From IMG/VR virus record IMGVR_UViG_3300007276_000260, positions 1 to 25,871 of that record: DNA of 25,871 bases, one strand, 5' to 3'. Source of the stretch: a virus. The notes beneath the pieces are model-generated. The model saw nothing but the letters and a program-made list of their open reading frames with translations, did no database searches and was not told where the DNA came from. Below are positions 6,729-14,655 of this stretch, one piece after another (within the stretch, counting starts at the first letter, position 1; every line of letters starts with the position of its first letter). A program made the position numbers and the translations under genes.

Positions 6729-7400
6729 ATGAAAGCTTCTGGAAACATGAGTTGCAACGCAACTCCAGAAATTATTAGATCCAGAGATGCGAGTGCTTCT
6801 TTGGGTAGTCCAAAAGCCGCATTTGAAACTGGCTATTTCGACATTGAGCATCTCGATAAAGATGGAAATGTAAAAGCCAAGTTTCGTGCGTACAACGGAA
6901 CGACTCGCGAGTTGGCTGATGGTATTTTTGATTCAATAGACCCTAATGCTACCTCTATATTAGGTGCTTCAGGTCGTGCCGCAAAAATTCTTTTGTATAG
7001 AAACTCATCGGCAAATGTCGGGCCGGCCTTGCTCACTACAGATACTTACGCCAATTCTATATTAGCATCTGGCTCAGGTGGTGGTAGTTTTCATACAAGT
7101 ACTTTTGAACCTGTAGACGGTTGGACTGGCGATGATGCTAATGGCGGTCTTAGCTGGGGCGGGACAGGGCACAATTTTACTAAAGTAATAGCGGCCACCT
7201 CCACAATGGCGAATACAACTGCCGTGGCTTTTACTGGTTTTGGCACCACAAATGTAGTTGGTGCAGCAGTGTATTCTGAAAATTCCGCAGGAAACGCTGG
7301 AGTCCTTATTGCAAGTGCTAACTTCACTGCTGGAATCGCAAGTGTACTCGCTGCGGATACTGTTAACGTGACTTTTACCATTCAGTTAGCGGTAGCCTAA
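6729..7400 (+). CDS. Small virion protein, beta-rich (paralogue 3)
   Basis: A 223-aa protein that lines up with the preceding gene at both ends. Its segment ETGYFDIEHLDKDGNVKAKF parallels EEGVFTFKVYKPNGELRTE. Its end GAAVYSENSAGNAGVLIASANF...AADTVNVTFTIQL parallels GAFIVSNSTNGSTAGSLFACALF...ETGETVKVTFEMTL. The centre is Gly/Ser/Thr-rich and differs, as expected if the middle is the exposed variable part. The ribosome binding site AAGGAG lies 8 nt upstream of the ATG. The first 30 residues (KASGNMSCNATPEIIRSRDASASLG) extend beyond the paralogue and may be an anchoring arm. Its stop overlaps the ATG of the 38-aa gene. A structural role is inferred, not shown. Confidence 0.72.
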   Translation: MKASGNMSCNATPEIIRSRDASASLGSPKAAFETGYFDIEHLDKDGNVKAKFRAYNGTTRELADGIFDSIDPNATSILGASGRAAKILLYRNSSANVGPALLTTDTYANSILASGSGGGSFHTSTFEPVDGWTGDDANGGLSWGGTGHNFTKVIAATSTMANTTAVAFTGFGTTNVVGAAVYSENSAGNAGVLIASANFTAGIASVLAADTVNVTFTIQLAVA

Positions 7401-7516
7401 TGCCAAAAGTAGGAAAAAAAAGATTCACTTACAGTAAGTCCGGAGTTGCAGCGGCAAAAAAGTACGCTAAGAAATCCGGCAAGAAGGTCGTTAAAAGATC
7501 TACTCGTAAAAAATAA
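7400..7516 (+). CDS. 38-aa basic phage protein (MPKVGKKRF family)
   Basis: A very small gene whose ATG overlaps the previous TAA (TAATG). The product starts MPKVGKKRFTYSKSGVAAAK and continues with Lys-rich sequence ending in KKVVKRSTRKK; nearly half the residues are Lys or Arg. Short proteins beginning MPKVG with an F-x-Y-x-x-x-G core recur among tailed-phage structural genes, which supports a real gene here, though no function is established for them. The charge suggests binding to packaged DNA or to acidic virion proteins. The stop is followed immediately by the ATG of a 19-codon ORF that I do not regard as a gene. Confidence 0.7.
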   Translation: MPKVGKKRFTYSKSGVAAAKKYAKKSGKKVVKRSTRKK

Positions 7517-7529
7517 ATGACACACCTCT

Positions 7530-7538
7530 GGGGGGGGG
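7530..7538 (+). repeat. G9 homopolymer tract in the intergenic gap
   Basis: Nine consecutive G residues lie in the 67-bp gap before the LamG-like fibre gene and are followed by the near-palindrome GGTGACTCACC. A pyrimidine-rich CCTCTCCCC at about 7557-7565 can pair with the G tract, giving a possible hairpin over the junction. Such tracts are slippage-prone, so length variation between genomes is plausible. It lies outside the fibre reading frame, so any effect would be on RNA structure or transcription. Confidence 0.55.
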
Positions 7539-7583
7539 TGACTCACCGGGCTGTTGCCTCTCCCCTATTAGATTAGGATCAAA

Positions 7584-8729
7584 ATGCCGATAGTAAAATT
7601 CGAGTTTGATCCGAAATCAGACCCTACATTTCAAGAGGGTGGATTTAATTTCCCTGGTGCAACATTTCCTTTTGATGCAACCATCTCATCCATACAAGCT
7701 AAATGCACGAACTCTGGTAAAATTTGCAAGATTCGGGTTGGTAAAAAACTTGTCGATGACTTTATTGCGGAAAACGAACTTGAGCAAGAGCCAGCAATGG
7801 TGTGGACTGCTGAGTATGGTGGATACACCGATAAGACAAGTACTGGATTATTAACTAATTGGCATAGATTAGATGATTACGATGAAGGATCTACTCAAAC
7901 AACGGGTAGTTATAAACCGTTATGGCAAGATAACCAAGTTAACGGTTTTCCTGCTATAAGATGTGTCGTTTTAGATCATGTCATATTTGATACTCCTATA
8001 TCATTACGTAGCAATCATGCCTGGACTATATTCATTAATTTTGGAAACTACACCCCGTCACTGTATGGGTGTTGTTTAGGATCCCGTAATAATTCAGGAA
8101 CAAGTATATTATCTGCATATCACTGGGCAGGTATTTGGGCAAAACTGAGACATGATGCTGGTGGAGAGTTTCAAGTAAACGCTAATACAGGCACTTCTGG
8201 TCAATATTTTGGAGGTGTAAATTCTACACATATCCTAAGATGCGACGGGAGTAATGTTGTATCAATTAGGGTAAATGGTCAATACACAGGAAGTTCTACA
8301 GTAACGAGCGGCAGCCAATATAACTTTGACCGCATAGCGTATTACAAAACAACTTCAACACAGAGATATGGAAACTTTAATCTTACCGACATAATGGTTT
8401 GGGACGATTATGAGTTTACAGATTCTGAATGTGAAGATTTAGAAGGTGGATTTACTTCTAAATATAATAGTAGAAGTAAGCTTTCATCTTCGCATCCTTG
8501 GGCAAGCGGTAGTTCTAAGACTTCTTCAGATGCGTACAACACTCCTAAAACCGCGTCTTCAACTGCAAAAACAAGTTCGTTATTAAATAGCCTAACAACT
8601 TCAGATCAAAACCTAACATTAATTTCTGGCGAGTCTTCGATATCAGCAGGTGATCATATTTGTGTTTTCTTAGACGACTATAATGACTGTGGAACAATTG
8701 TAGTCACAGTGAATTATACGGAGGATTAA
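7584..8729 (+). CDS. Fibre or receptor-binding protein with ConA/LamG-like lectin domain
   Basis: A 381-aa protein. Residues about 70-295 look like a concanavalin-A-like (LamG-type) beta sandwich: a tryptophan-led strand near AMVWTAEYGGY, the NHAWTIFINFGNY strand in the middle, the VVSIRVNGQYTGSS strand, and the closing IMVWDDYEFTDSECEDLEGGFTSKY, a common end of phage lectin domains. The N-terminal 70 residues differ and may attach to the virion. The Ser/Thr-rich linker (about 300-345) leads to a short beta region GDHICVFLDDYNDCGTIVVTVNY. The likely role is glycan binding at the host surface or virion decoration. The ribosome binding site is weak (AGGA). The gene ends in GGAGGATTAA followed directly by the next ATG, the same junction as at 6161. 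Confidence 0.72.
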   Translation: MPIVKFEFDPKSDPTFQEGGFNFPGATFPFDATISSIQAKCTNSGKICKIRVGKKLVDDFIAENELEQEPAMVWTAEYGGYTDKTSTGLLTNWHRLDDYDEGSTQTTGSYKPLWQDNQVNGFPAIRCVVLDHVIFDTPISLRSNHAWTIFINFGNYTPSLYGCCLGSRNNSGTSILSAYHWAGIWAKLRHDAGGEFQVNANTGTSGQYFGGVNSTHILRCDGSNVVSIRVNGQYTGSSTVTSGSQYNFDRIAYYKTTSTQRYGNFNLTDIMVWDDYEFTDSECEDLEGGFTSKYNSRSKLSSSHPWASGSSKTSSDAYNTPKTASSTAKTSSLLNSLTTSDQNLTLISGESSISAGDHICVFLDDYNDCGTIVVTVNYTED

Positions 8730-9038
8730 ATGAGCTACTTGTCAGAAGATAATTTACCAGCCGTATTTCCTGAAACTATGGTTATCGATGGCGATACATA
8801 CACAAAAACATCTACTGAATCTTTAGCAGATTCTTCAGGGACTCTTCAATTTCAATGGTGTCAATATGAAGGTCCACCTGGAAAGTATGTGGCTCGTTTT
8901 TGTCGGCCAGATAATACAGCATCTCCTGTTTTATATTATTACGACGAGTTTGATCAAACTTCAGGAAGTGGAATGAGTCCTGAACAATGCCAATTGGCTG
9001 CTTTATCTAAAGTCGCTTCTATCTGGAATGCTATCTAG
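8730..9038 (+). CDS. Hypothetical protein, 102 aa
   Basis: I do not recognise this family. The product is acidic, without a signal peptide or membrane segment. It has an aromatic centre (LQFQWCQYEGPPGKYVARF) that suggests a small beta domain and a C-terminal helix SPEQCQLAALSKVASIWNAI. Its ATG abuts the stop of the lectin gene and uses the strong site GGAGGA inside that gene, so the two are probably made together; it could be a partner or chaperone of the fibre, which is inference. It ends 2 nt before the next gene, which has no clear ribosome binding site of its own and may depend on translation of this one. Confidence 0.65.
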   Translation: MSYLSEDNLPAVFPETMVIDGDTYTKTSTESLADSSGTLQFQWCQYEGPPGKYVARFCRPDNTASPVLYYYDEFDQTSGSGMSPEQCQLAALSKVASIWNAI

Positions 9039-9040
9039 TT

Positions 9041-11962
9041 ATGGCAATTACTCTTGTATCCAGAGGGGTTGCATTATCTGGTGTCACTTCAGATCAAACA
9101 TCCGCAATTCCTAATGGAGTTCAAGCGGGAGATTTGTTTGTCGGCTTTTTAGCAATTGAACGAGAAAATACCGCTGACCCAAGAATCCGATTTGGAGGTA
9201 CGTCAAATTTTCCAAGTAGGCAAGGAGTTGCTTCTACTCAAGGAAGAAGTTCGACATACCTTTATTTGAAAACCGTTCTTTCTGCTGATATTACTAACGG
9301 AACTATTGGTGTTACAAATTCAGGTGATGAAATTGCTAGGAACGGCTGGCACTTTCATCATAGTTATTTTACTGGAGATATACCGACTAACTTAAACAAT
9401 ATCGACATAAATAACTTTTCAGCTCCCCCTCAAGACATCGGTACGGATGCTACAAATAGCTTAACCTCTAGCGATATTACGGCTTCAGGTACTACAATAC
9501 CTACCACTTGGAATACTGAAAATTATTCATTAGGCAGTGTTTTTATAGGTGCTTGGCATCATCGACGCATAAACGGTGGTGAATATTCATTAAGTCCCTC
9601 AACGGGTTGGACTCTTACGGAAGTAGAAAGATCCAATAAATGTTCTTCAGGAGTGATTGCGTTTATTGCACCATCTTCAGGTTCATTAGGTTCCTACACT
9701 GCTTCTATTACTCAGAATAATCCTGATCAAAATAGTTCACTTGTATTTGGTATTCCGTTATCTGCTGCCCAACCAATAACATACACAAAAACAGTAACAG
9801 CGACGGCAGCAAGTTTTACAGCCCAAGATCCAATAGTTGCTACTGAATATATTAAAAATCCTCATCTTAGTGTCGTGACGCAACTATTCCTAATGGCTCA
9901 AACGCCGGCGGTGCAGGTAGACCCTGGCAAGTCGGTGACGGCGACAGCGGCCTCGGCGACAGCCGGAACCCCAGTGGTGCAGATAGACCCTAGCAGGTCG
10001 GTGACGGCGACAGCGGTCTCGGCGACAGCCGGAACCCCAGCGGTACAGGTAGACCCTGGCAGGTCGGTGACGGCGACAGCGGCAACGGCGACAGCCGGAA
10101 CTCCAGTGGTGCAGGTGGACCTTAGCAGGTCGGTGACGGCGACAGCGGCCTCGGCGACAGCCGGAACCCCAGCGGTGCAGGTAGACCCTGGCAAAGTCCC
10201 AATTGCTACGGCAGCAACATTTACGGCTTCTGCAATCGGCTCTATATCAAGTCAGGTAATTTCAAAGAATTTAACGGCGACAGCGGCGACGGCGGCAGCC
10301 CAAACGCCGACGGTGCAGATAGACCCTAGCAGGTCGGTGACGGCGACAGCGGCAACGGCGACAGCCGGAACCCCAGCGGTACAGGTAGACCTTAGCAGGT
10401 CGGTGACGGCGACAGCGGCCTCGGCGACAGCCGGAACCCCAGCGGTACAGGTAGACCCTAGCAGGTCGGTGACGGCGACAGCGGTCTCGGCGACAGCCGG
10501 GATCCCAGCAGTGCAGGTAGACCCTGGCAGGTCGGTGACGGCGACAGCGGCAACGGTCGAGGCATTTGTAGGATTGACTTACAATGTAGACGTTACGTCA
10601 GCGTCTATATCAGCAATTGCATTAGACGTAACAATTGTAAAAACTCAGTTTATCGATGTTTCAAATGGGAATACTTTCTCAGCAACCTCTTCTACTGAAT
10701 ATGGTTACGGCTATACCGTTGCTGACTTATCTTCTTCTGCTGAATTCCCAAGTAGACTAATTAGCACTACGTTTACAGCTGAGAGATTTCCAGAAGTAAC
10801 TGCTACTGTTTCGGCTGGGATTATTAATCCAAATGTAGTTACAGATGCACCCGAAATAAACGTATCTCTAAACGTATCTATTTCAGCATCTCCTAAAAAA
10901 GAAATTAGTCGATCAGTTACTGTTGCGGCAATGACGACAGACGCATATACGTCTTACCCTTCAAGTCAAACAATTCAAATTTCTTTGACCGCTAATACAG
11001 ATACTCAAACTCAAATACCTATAAATAATTCACTGAATTCACAAGTAAGTATAAGTCGAGAAATAACAAAGATTATTTCTATAACAAGTAGCGGTTTTGC
11101 CGGAGCTGAAATAACTGGCGGAAATATTCGTCGTGATATTGAAGCATTGTTTTCTATATCGTCAAATGTCGATCAAAGTTCCGGATCAAGTTTTGAAGTT
11201 TCAGCGGACATCGACGGAATTGGTTCAATCGGAGCAAAGCTTTCCCAAAGATTAATTACGGAGGCAGATATCGATGGTGTAGCAACCATAGATGGGCCGC
11301 TTATTAGAGGAGTAGATGTTGTGACAATTACAGAAATTTGGAATGTGGCATTAGTTGAATTGGGGATATCTACTGTTACTGAAGTAGACACTTCTCCTCA
11401 AGCCCAACTGTTAAGCACTGTTTGGAATGGTGGATTCCGGCAGCAGTTCTTGGCGGACCATGCTTTCCACGGAGCAAAGACTACGAAAGATTTATCTTTG
11501 TATAAAGATTCTTCTGGGAATGCGATTAGTCCTTCAGGGTCTCGTTGGAAGAGTGCATACGAGTTGCCAAGTGACTATATCAGAGCTTTAACTATTAACG
11601 GATTAGCAATGCAGCCAAATAGTTCAATGGGCAAAAACGCTTGGGAAATAGAGATTGTTAGCGACGGTGCTACTGTTCCTGTTTTGAAAAGATGTCTTCT
11701 TTCCAACGAAGGTTCAATAAGCCTGGAGTACATTATGGATATTGGAAATAACAATATATCTTTAATTTCTCCACTTGTAGCCCACGCTTGTGGATTATCT
11801 CTTGCGGCTCACGTTGCTACTAACTTTGGTAAAAACCCGAACGAGCAAGCCCAGCTAAATCAAAAAGCAGCGGACGCGTTATTAGCGGCTAAGGGAGTGG
11901 ATGGGCAAGAATCGAGTCCTAGATACTTTAGCACTACGTCACTGTTAGATGTGAGGCGATAA
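9041..11962 (+). CDS. Adhesin-like repeat protein fused to tail tubular protein A domain
   Basis: A 973-aa protein with three parts. Residues 1-245 form a beta-rich adhesin-like domain (GVQAGDLFVGFLAIERENTA, RSSTYLYLKTVL). Residues about 245-755 are Ser/Thr/Ala-rich and repetitive, containing the GC-rich 22-residue repeats at about 286-507 and more diverged, AT-rich versions on both sides; a beta-solenoid or stalk is likely. Residues about 761-973 match T7 gp11-type tail tubular protein A: TEIWNVALVELGI, WKSAYELPSDYIRAL, and the end PLVAHACGLSLAAHVA...LLAAKGVDGQES. T7 gp11 is 196 aa, so the whole domain is present. Tail tubular B follows with no gap, the expected order. An in-frame GTG at 11321 with a strong ribosome binding site could also yield this domain alone. 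Fusion of a long fibre-like stalk to a tail gatekeeper is unusual. Confidence 0.88.
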   Translation: MAITLVSRGVALSGVTSDQTSAIPNGVQAGDLFVGFLAIERENTADPRIRFGGTSNFPSRQGVASTQGRSSTYLYLKTVLSADITNGTIGVTNSGDEIARNGWHFHHSYFTGDIPTNLNNIDINNFSAPPQDIGTDATNSLTSSDITASGTTIPTTWNTENYSLGSVFIGAWHHRRINGGEYSLSPSTGWTLTEVERSNKCSSGVIAFIAPSSGSLGSYTASITQNNPDQNSSLVFGIPLSAAQPITYTKTVTATAASFTAQDPIVATEYIKNPHLSVVTQLFLMAQTPAVQVDPGKSVTATAASATAGTPVVQIDPSRSVTATAVSATAGTPAVQVDPGRSVTATAATATAGTPVVQVDLSRSVTATAASATAGTPAVQVDPGKVPIATAATFTASAIGSISSQVISKNLTATAATAAAQTPTVQIDPSRSVTATAATATAGTPAVQVDLSRSVTATAASATAGTPAVQVDPSRSVTATAVSATAGIPAVQVDPGRSVTATAATVEAFVGLTYNVDVTSASISAIALDVTIVKTQFIDVSNGNTFSATSSTEYGYGYTVADLSSSAEFPSRLISTTFTAERFPEVTATVSAGIINPNVVTDAPEINVSLNVSISASPKKEISRSVTVAAMTTDAYTSYPSSQTIQISLTANTDTQTQIPINNSLNSQVSISREITKIISITSSGFAGAEITGGNIRRDIEALFSISSNVDQSSGSSFEVSADIDGIGSIGAKLSQRLITEADIDGVATIDGPLIRGVDVVTITEIWNVALVELGISTVTEVDTSPQAQLLSTVWNGGFRQQFLADHAFHGAKTTKDLSLYKDSSGNAISPSGSRWKSAYELPSDYIRALTINGLAMQPNSSMGKNAWEIEIVSDGATVPVLKRCLLSNEGSISLEYIMDIGNNNISLISPLVAHACGLSLAAHVATNFGKNPNEQAQLNQKAADALLAAKGVDGQESSPRYFSTTSLLDVRR
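9899..10560 (+). repeat. GC-rich tandem array of 66-bp coding repeats
   Basis: Eight near-identical 66-bp units start at 9932, 9998, 10064, 10130, 10268, 10334, 10400 and 10466, with a partial unit before (9899-9931) and after (10532 to about 10557). They encode the 22-residue repeat SVTATAASATAGTPAVQVDPG plus Lys or Arg. A diverged, AT-rich 24-residue unit (10196-10267) splits the array into two blocks of four. Exact 66-bp spacing keeps the frame. Codons are GC-rich (GCG, ACG, GCC, CCC) against AT-rich flanks, pointing to recent local duplication or homogenisation. Confidence 0.95.
11306..11323 (+). promoter_or_regulatory. Internal ribosome binding site and in-frame GTG start
   Basis: AGAGGAG at 11306-11312 is followed after 8 nt by GTG at 11321, in the same frame as the 973-aa protein. 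Starting here gives a 213-aa product beginning MTITEIWNVALVELG, almost exactly the tail tubular protein A domain. The spacing and strength equal those of the best start sites in this window, so a second, short product is plausible. Confidence 0.55.
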
Positions 11963-14647
11963 ATGGTTTGGATTCCACAAGAGCGTTTTAGTTATGGAGA
12001 ACTGAGTCCTCGTCTATTAGGCATGGGGTCGTCAGAACAGGTAAAGCAAGGTTGCAAAACCTTAGATAATGCGATTGTTACACGCACAGGTGGAGTCAGA
12101 AGAAGACCCGGAACAAAGTATGTGGCTGATTTGCCAACAGATGTGACAGACGCATATCTAATTCCGTACCAGTCAGCAGATCAAAATTATATTTTAGTGT
12201 TTGGGTATTCGTCCTCTGCTCAAAAACTGTATGTGTATGACGAATCTGGTCAACAAGTTTCTTGGAATGACGGATTATTTCACGGACCCTTTGCAGCCGA
12301 TCCTATCGACTCTCAGGGAAATCACGGATTTGGATCGGATGCTGGACCTCTCTATCACGTTCAACATGAAAACAGAGTTTATGTGTTTTCTCAGTCAGAC
12401 CCTCCGGTCTACTTTGAAAAGATTTATGGAGCAACTCCAACATTTAAGTTTAATTTGCTTCCAGCAAATGCAGGATCTCCAAAAATTAAAAGTTACAATC
12501 CGACAATCGCCATAACTATGCCAGGTGGAAAAGACAGCAGCATAGAGCAAGATATTATTATAGAGTCTGACGTAGACTTATTTAGAGCTTCAGACGCAGA
12601 TAATACAAGTCCAAGTCACAGTAACCAAAACGGTATTTGGAGGCTTGGTGGAGGATCAGCGAAAGTTAGTCCAACATTTACAGCAAATAGAAATCAAGGT
12701 TATTTATCGTGTTGGTATGAATCGTTTTCCTATGGCGGTCCTAAGAAACTTTCAGGTCGCAGAATTACAAATGGTATGGGTGATGATCTCAATGACTGGA
12801 CTGGCCCATATATAGAAGACAGAACATTCACGGCTACTATTAGTGGCGGAACGATTTACACGTTTCAAACAATTACTACATCAAGTGACAATGATATTAC
12901 CGAATCTGATATAGGAAAAGTTTTTACAATTCAGGCAACTCCAAATAATGGAACTGAAATAAAAACTATGCTGTTCCTTATTCATAGAGTTGACTCTGTT
13001 ACGCAAAGCATAGCGTTTTGTTTAGGATTTTCTGACGCAAACAATAACGAAGTTCCCAATGTTACTGGGATAACTTGTTCTTTGAAAAAATTAGACAAAA
13101 GAGAAGGTGTACCAAAAGTCGTTGGATTTGCTCGTACAAGTCCAAACTCAAATACCGTAATCTCTGGTGATTTTAGTTTATTTTTAGATTCTAACGATTT
13201 CTTGCCAGAAGGTCACGCAACACCATTTGACGGATCAGGATCTGCGACACTTGGAGGAACAGTATTTGTTACGGGGGGAGCCGGAAGAGCCACCGCTCAT
13301 ACTGCTGGAACTAGGTTGTATACCTGCACTGGTTCTCAGGATCGGGCATACTATGGACCAGGTAACATTGGTTTAGGCTATTCTTATGGAACAGGATTTC
13401 CTTCTTTAGGAGCTTCTCACCAAGGTCGTTTATTCCTGAGTGGATTTGATAAAGAATTTCAAACGGCCATTGTTTCTTCAAGAAGTGGAGAACCAGACGA
13501 TTTTTCTCAAGGAGCAAATGACGACGATGGACTAGCGTTCAAGATCAGCAACCAAGTGGGAAATGGAATCCGCTGGATGATTAGCCAGCAGGATTTACTT
13601 ATTGGAACAGATCTCGCAGAGTTCCGTCTTTCAGGTGCCCCCTTAACGCCCACAAGCGTCTCTGTAGACCTCCAAAGTTCCTATGGTGCAGAAGTGGCAA
13701 TGCCCGCCCATCTTGGCTCTGCGACAATCTTTATCACTCGTGGGGGTAAAGGTCTCAGGGAGTTCGCTTACAACGAGTCAACTAACCGTTACCAAAGTGC
13801 AGATTTGACTGATTTGGCTGATCATTTATGGGCGGGGCATACTAGAGGAGAGGCTTACTTTTCTGAAAAATCTCTCGATAAAGTTTTGCTGCTGAATACT
13901 CCAGACCAGTTAGTTGTTGCGAAAAGTGGATTTTCTTTAGATATCCTAAGTTACCGTAGAGAGAACGGTATTTTAGGTTGGTCCCCGTTTCAAAGTGGAG
14001 ATTTGATTACTTCTAGCTTGGGATCTAGATACGACCGTATTGACGACATTGCGATGGTCCCTGGTCGTACTGGAGATAAATACGACCGAGTGTGGATGAT
14101 TGCTCGTCGGTTTAGCAACGGTGGGGAAACAAAAACAATTGAATACCTAGAAGAGGAATCAGTATTAGATTCTCAATCTTCAGCAGTACCTAGTAATAGT
14201 GTAATTAGTGGATTGGATCGTTTTGAAGGCGATACCGTACAAGCCATAAACGGTGTTTTTTACTTAGGGGAATTTACTGTAAATAATGGCTCAATTACTC
14301 TTCCTCTAGATCCAGGTTCATCGGTAACTGTAGGTAAGGGTTTTCAATTTAAACTTTCCCCTGCTGTGCAAGAAATTCAAGGAAGAAACGGATTTACTCA
14401 CGGCCATAAAAGAAGCTATGACCGATCTTTGATTTACTTTAACAAAACCAGAGGTCCGGTAATTGCTGGTTACGATTTGCAAACACTTCCGGCAGCAGGT
14501 TATGCCCTTCCAAGTGAAATTAATGGTTGGCAAGACGTACCTGTAATAGGTCTTTACGGAAAAAATCCGATTTTAGACATAACTCATAATAATCCATACA
14601 CAATCGAGGTTCAGAGTCTCTCGGTTGAAGTGACATACTCAGACTAG
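11963..14647 (+). CDS. Tail tubular protein B (T7 gp12-like)
   Basis: An 894-aa tail nozzle protein. The N-terminus carries the family signature: FSYGELSPRLLGMGSSEQVKQGCKTLDNAI (with residues from about 8) followed by TRTGGVRRRPGTKYVADL. Further family-like regions are HQGRLFLSGF (about 480), the FKISNQVGNGIRWMISQQDLLIGTDLAEFRL stretch (about 525-560) and DRVWMIARRF near 710. T7 gp12 is 794 aa; the extra length lies mainly in Ser/Thr-rich insertions around residues 260-440. Together with tail tubular A it forms the short tail through which DNA and internal proteins leave. The ATG follows the upstream TAA without a gap, and GAGG inside the previous gene serves as ribosome binding site. Confidence 0.9.
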   Translation: MVWIPQERFSYGELSPRLLGMGSSEQVKQGCKTLDNAIVTRTGGVRRRPGTKYVADLPTDVTDAYLIPYQSADQNYILVFGYSSSAQKLYVYDESGQQVSWNDGLFHGPFAADPIDSQGNHGFGSDAGPLYHVQHENRVYVFSQSDPPVYFEKIYGATPTFKFNLLPANAGSPKIKSYNPTIAITMPGGKDSSIEQDIIIESDVDLFRASDADNTSPSHSNQNGIWRLGGGSAKVSPTFTANRNQGYLSCWYESFSYGGPKKLSGRRITNGMGDDLNDWTGPYIEDRTFTATISGGTIYTFQTITTSSDNDITESDIGKVFTIQATPNNGTEIKTMLFLIHRVDSVTQSIAFCLGFSDANNNEVPNVTGITCSLKKLDKREGVPKVVGFARTSPNSNTVISGDFSLFLDSNDFLPEGHATPFDGSGSATLGGTVFVTGGAGRATAHTAGTRLYTCTGSQDRAYYGPGNIGLGYSYGTGFPSLGASHQGRLFLSGFDKEFQTAIVSSRSGEPDDFSQGANDDDGLAFKISNQVGNGIRWMISQQDLLIGTDLAEFRLSGAPLTPTSVSVDLQSSYGAEVAMPAHLGSATIFITRGGKGLREFAYNESTNRYQSADLTDLADHLWAGHTRGEAYFSEKSLDKVLLLNTPDQLVVAKSGFSLDILSYRRENGILGWSPFQSGDLITSSLGSRYDRIDDIAMVPGRTGDKYDRVWMIARRFSNGGETKTIEYLEEESVLDSQSSAVPSNSVISGLDRFEGDTVQAINGVFYLGEFTVNNGSITLPLDPGSSVTVGKGFQFKLSPAVQEIQGRNGFTHGHKRSYDRSLIYFNKTRGPVIAGYDLQTLPAAGYALPSEINGWQDVPVIGLYGKNPILDITHNNPYTIEVQSLSVEVTYSD

Positions 14648-14655
14648 GGGGACTC

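Noticed and set aside
7517-7576. 19-codon ORF starting directly after the 38-aa gene and spanning the G9 tract
   Set aside because: Very short, of low-complexity composition and without family resemblance; changing the G count does not connect it with the fibre gene.
9898-10194. Open frame of 98 codons on the - strand inside the repeat array
   Set aside because: It is the antisense shadow of the GC-rich coding repeats; stop codons are simply rare in that composition, and the + strand frame spans the entire gene.
9899-10560. Repeat array considered as CRISPR
   Set aside because: The units are contiguous coding repeats with no unique spacers, and no cas genes are present.
9041-11962. Diversity-generating retroelement target considered for the variable tail gene
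   Set aside because: No reverse transcriptase or template repeat is visible, and the differences between units are not concentrated at adenines. The rest of the genome is not available.
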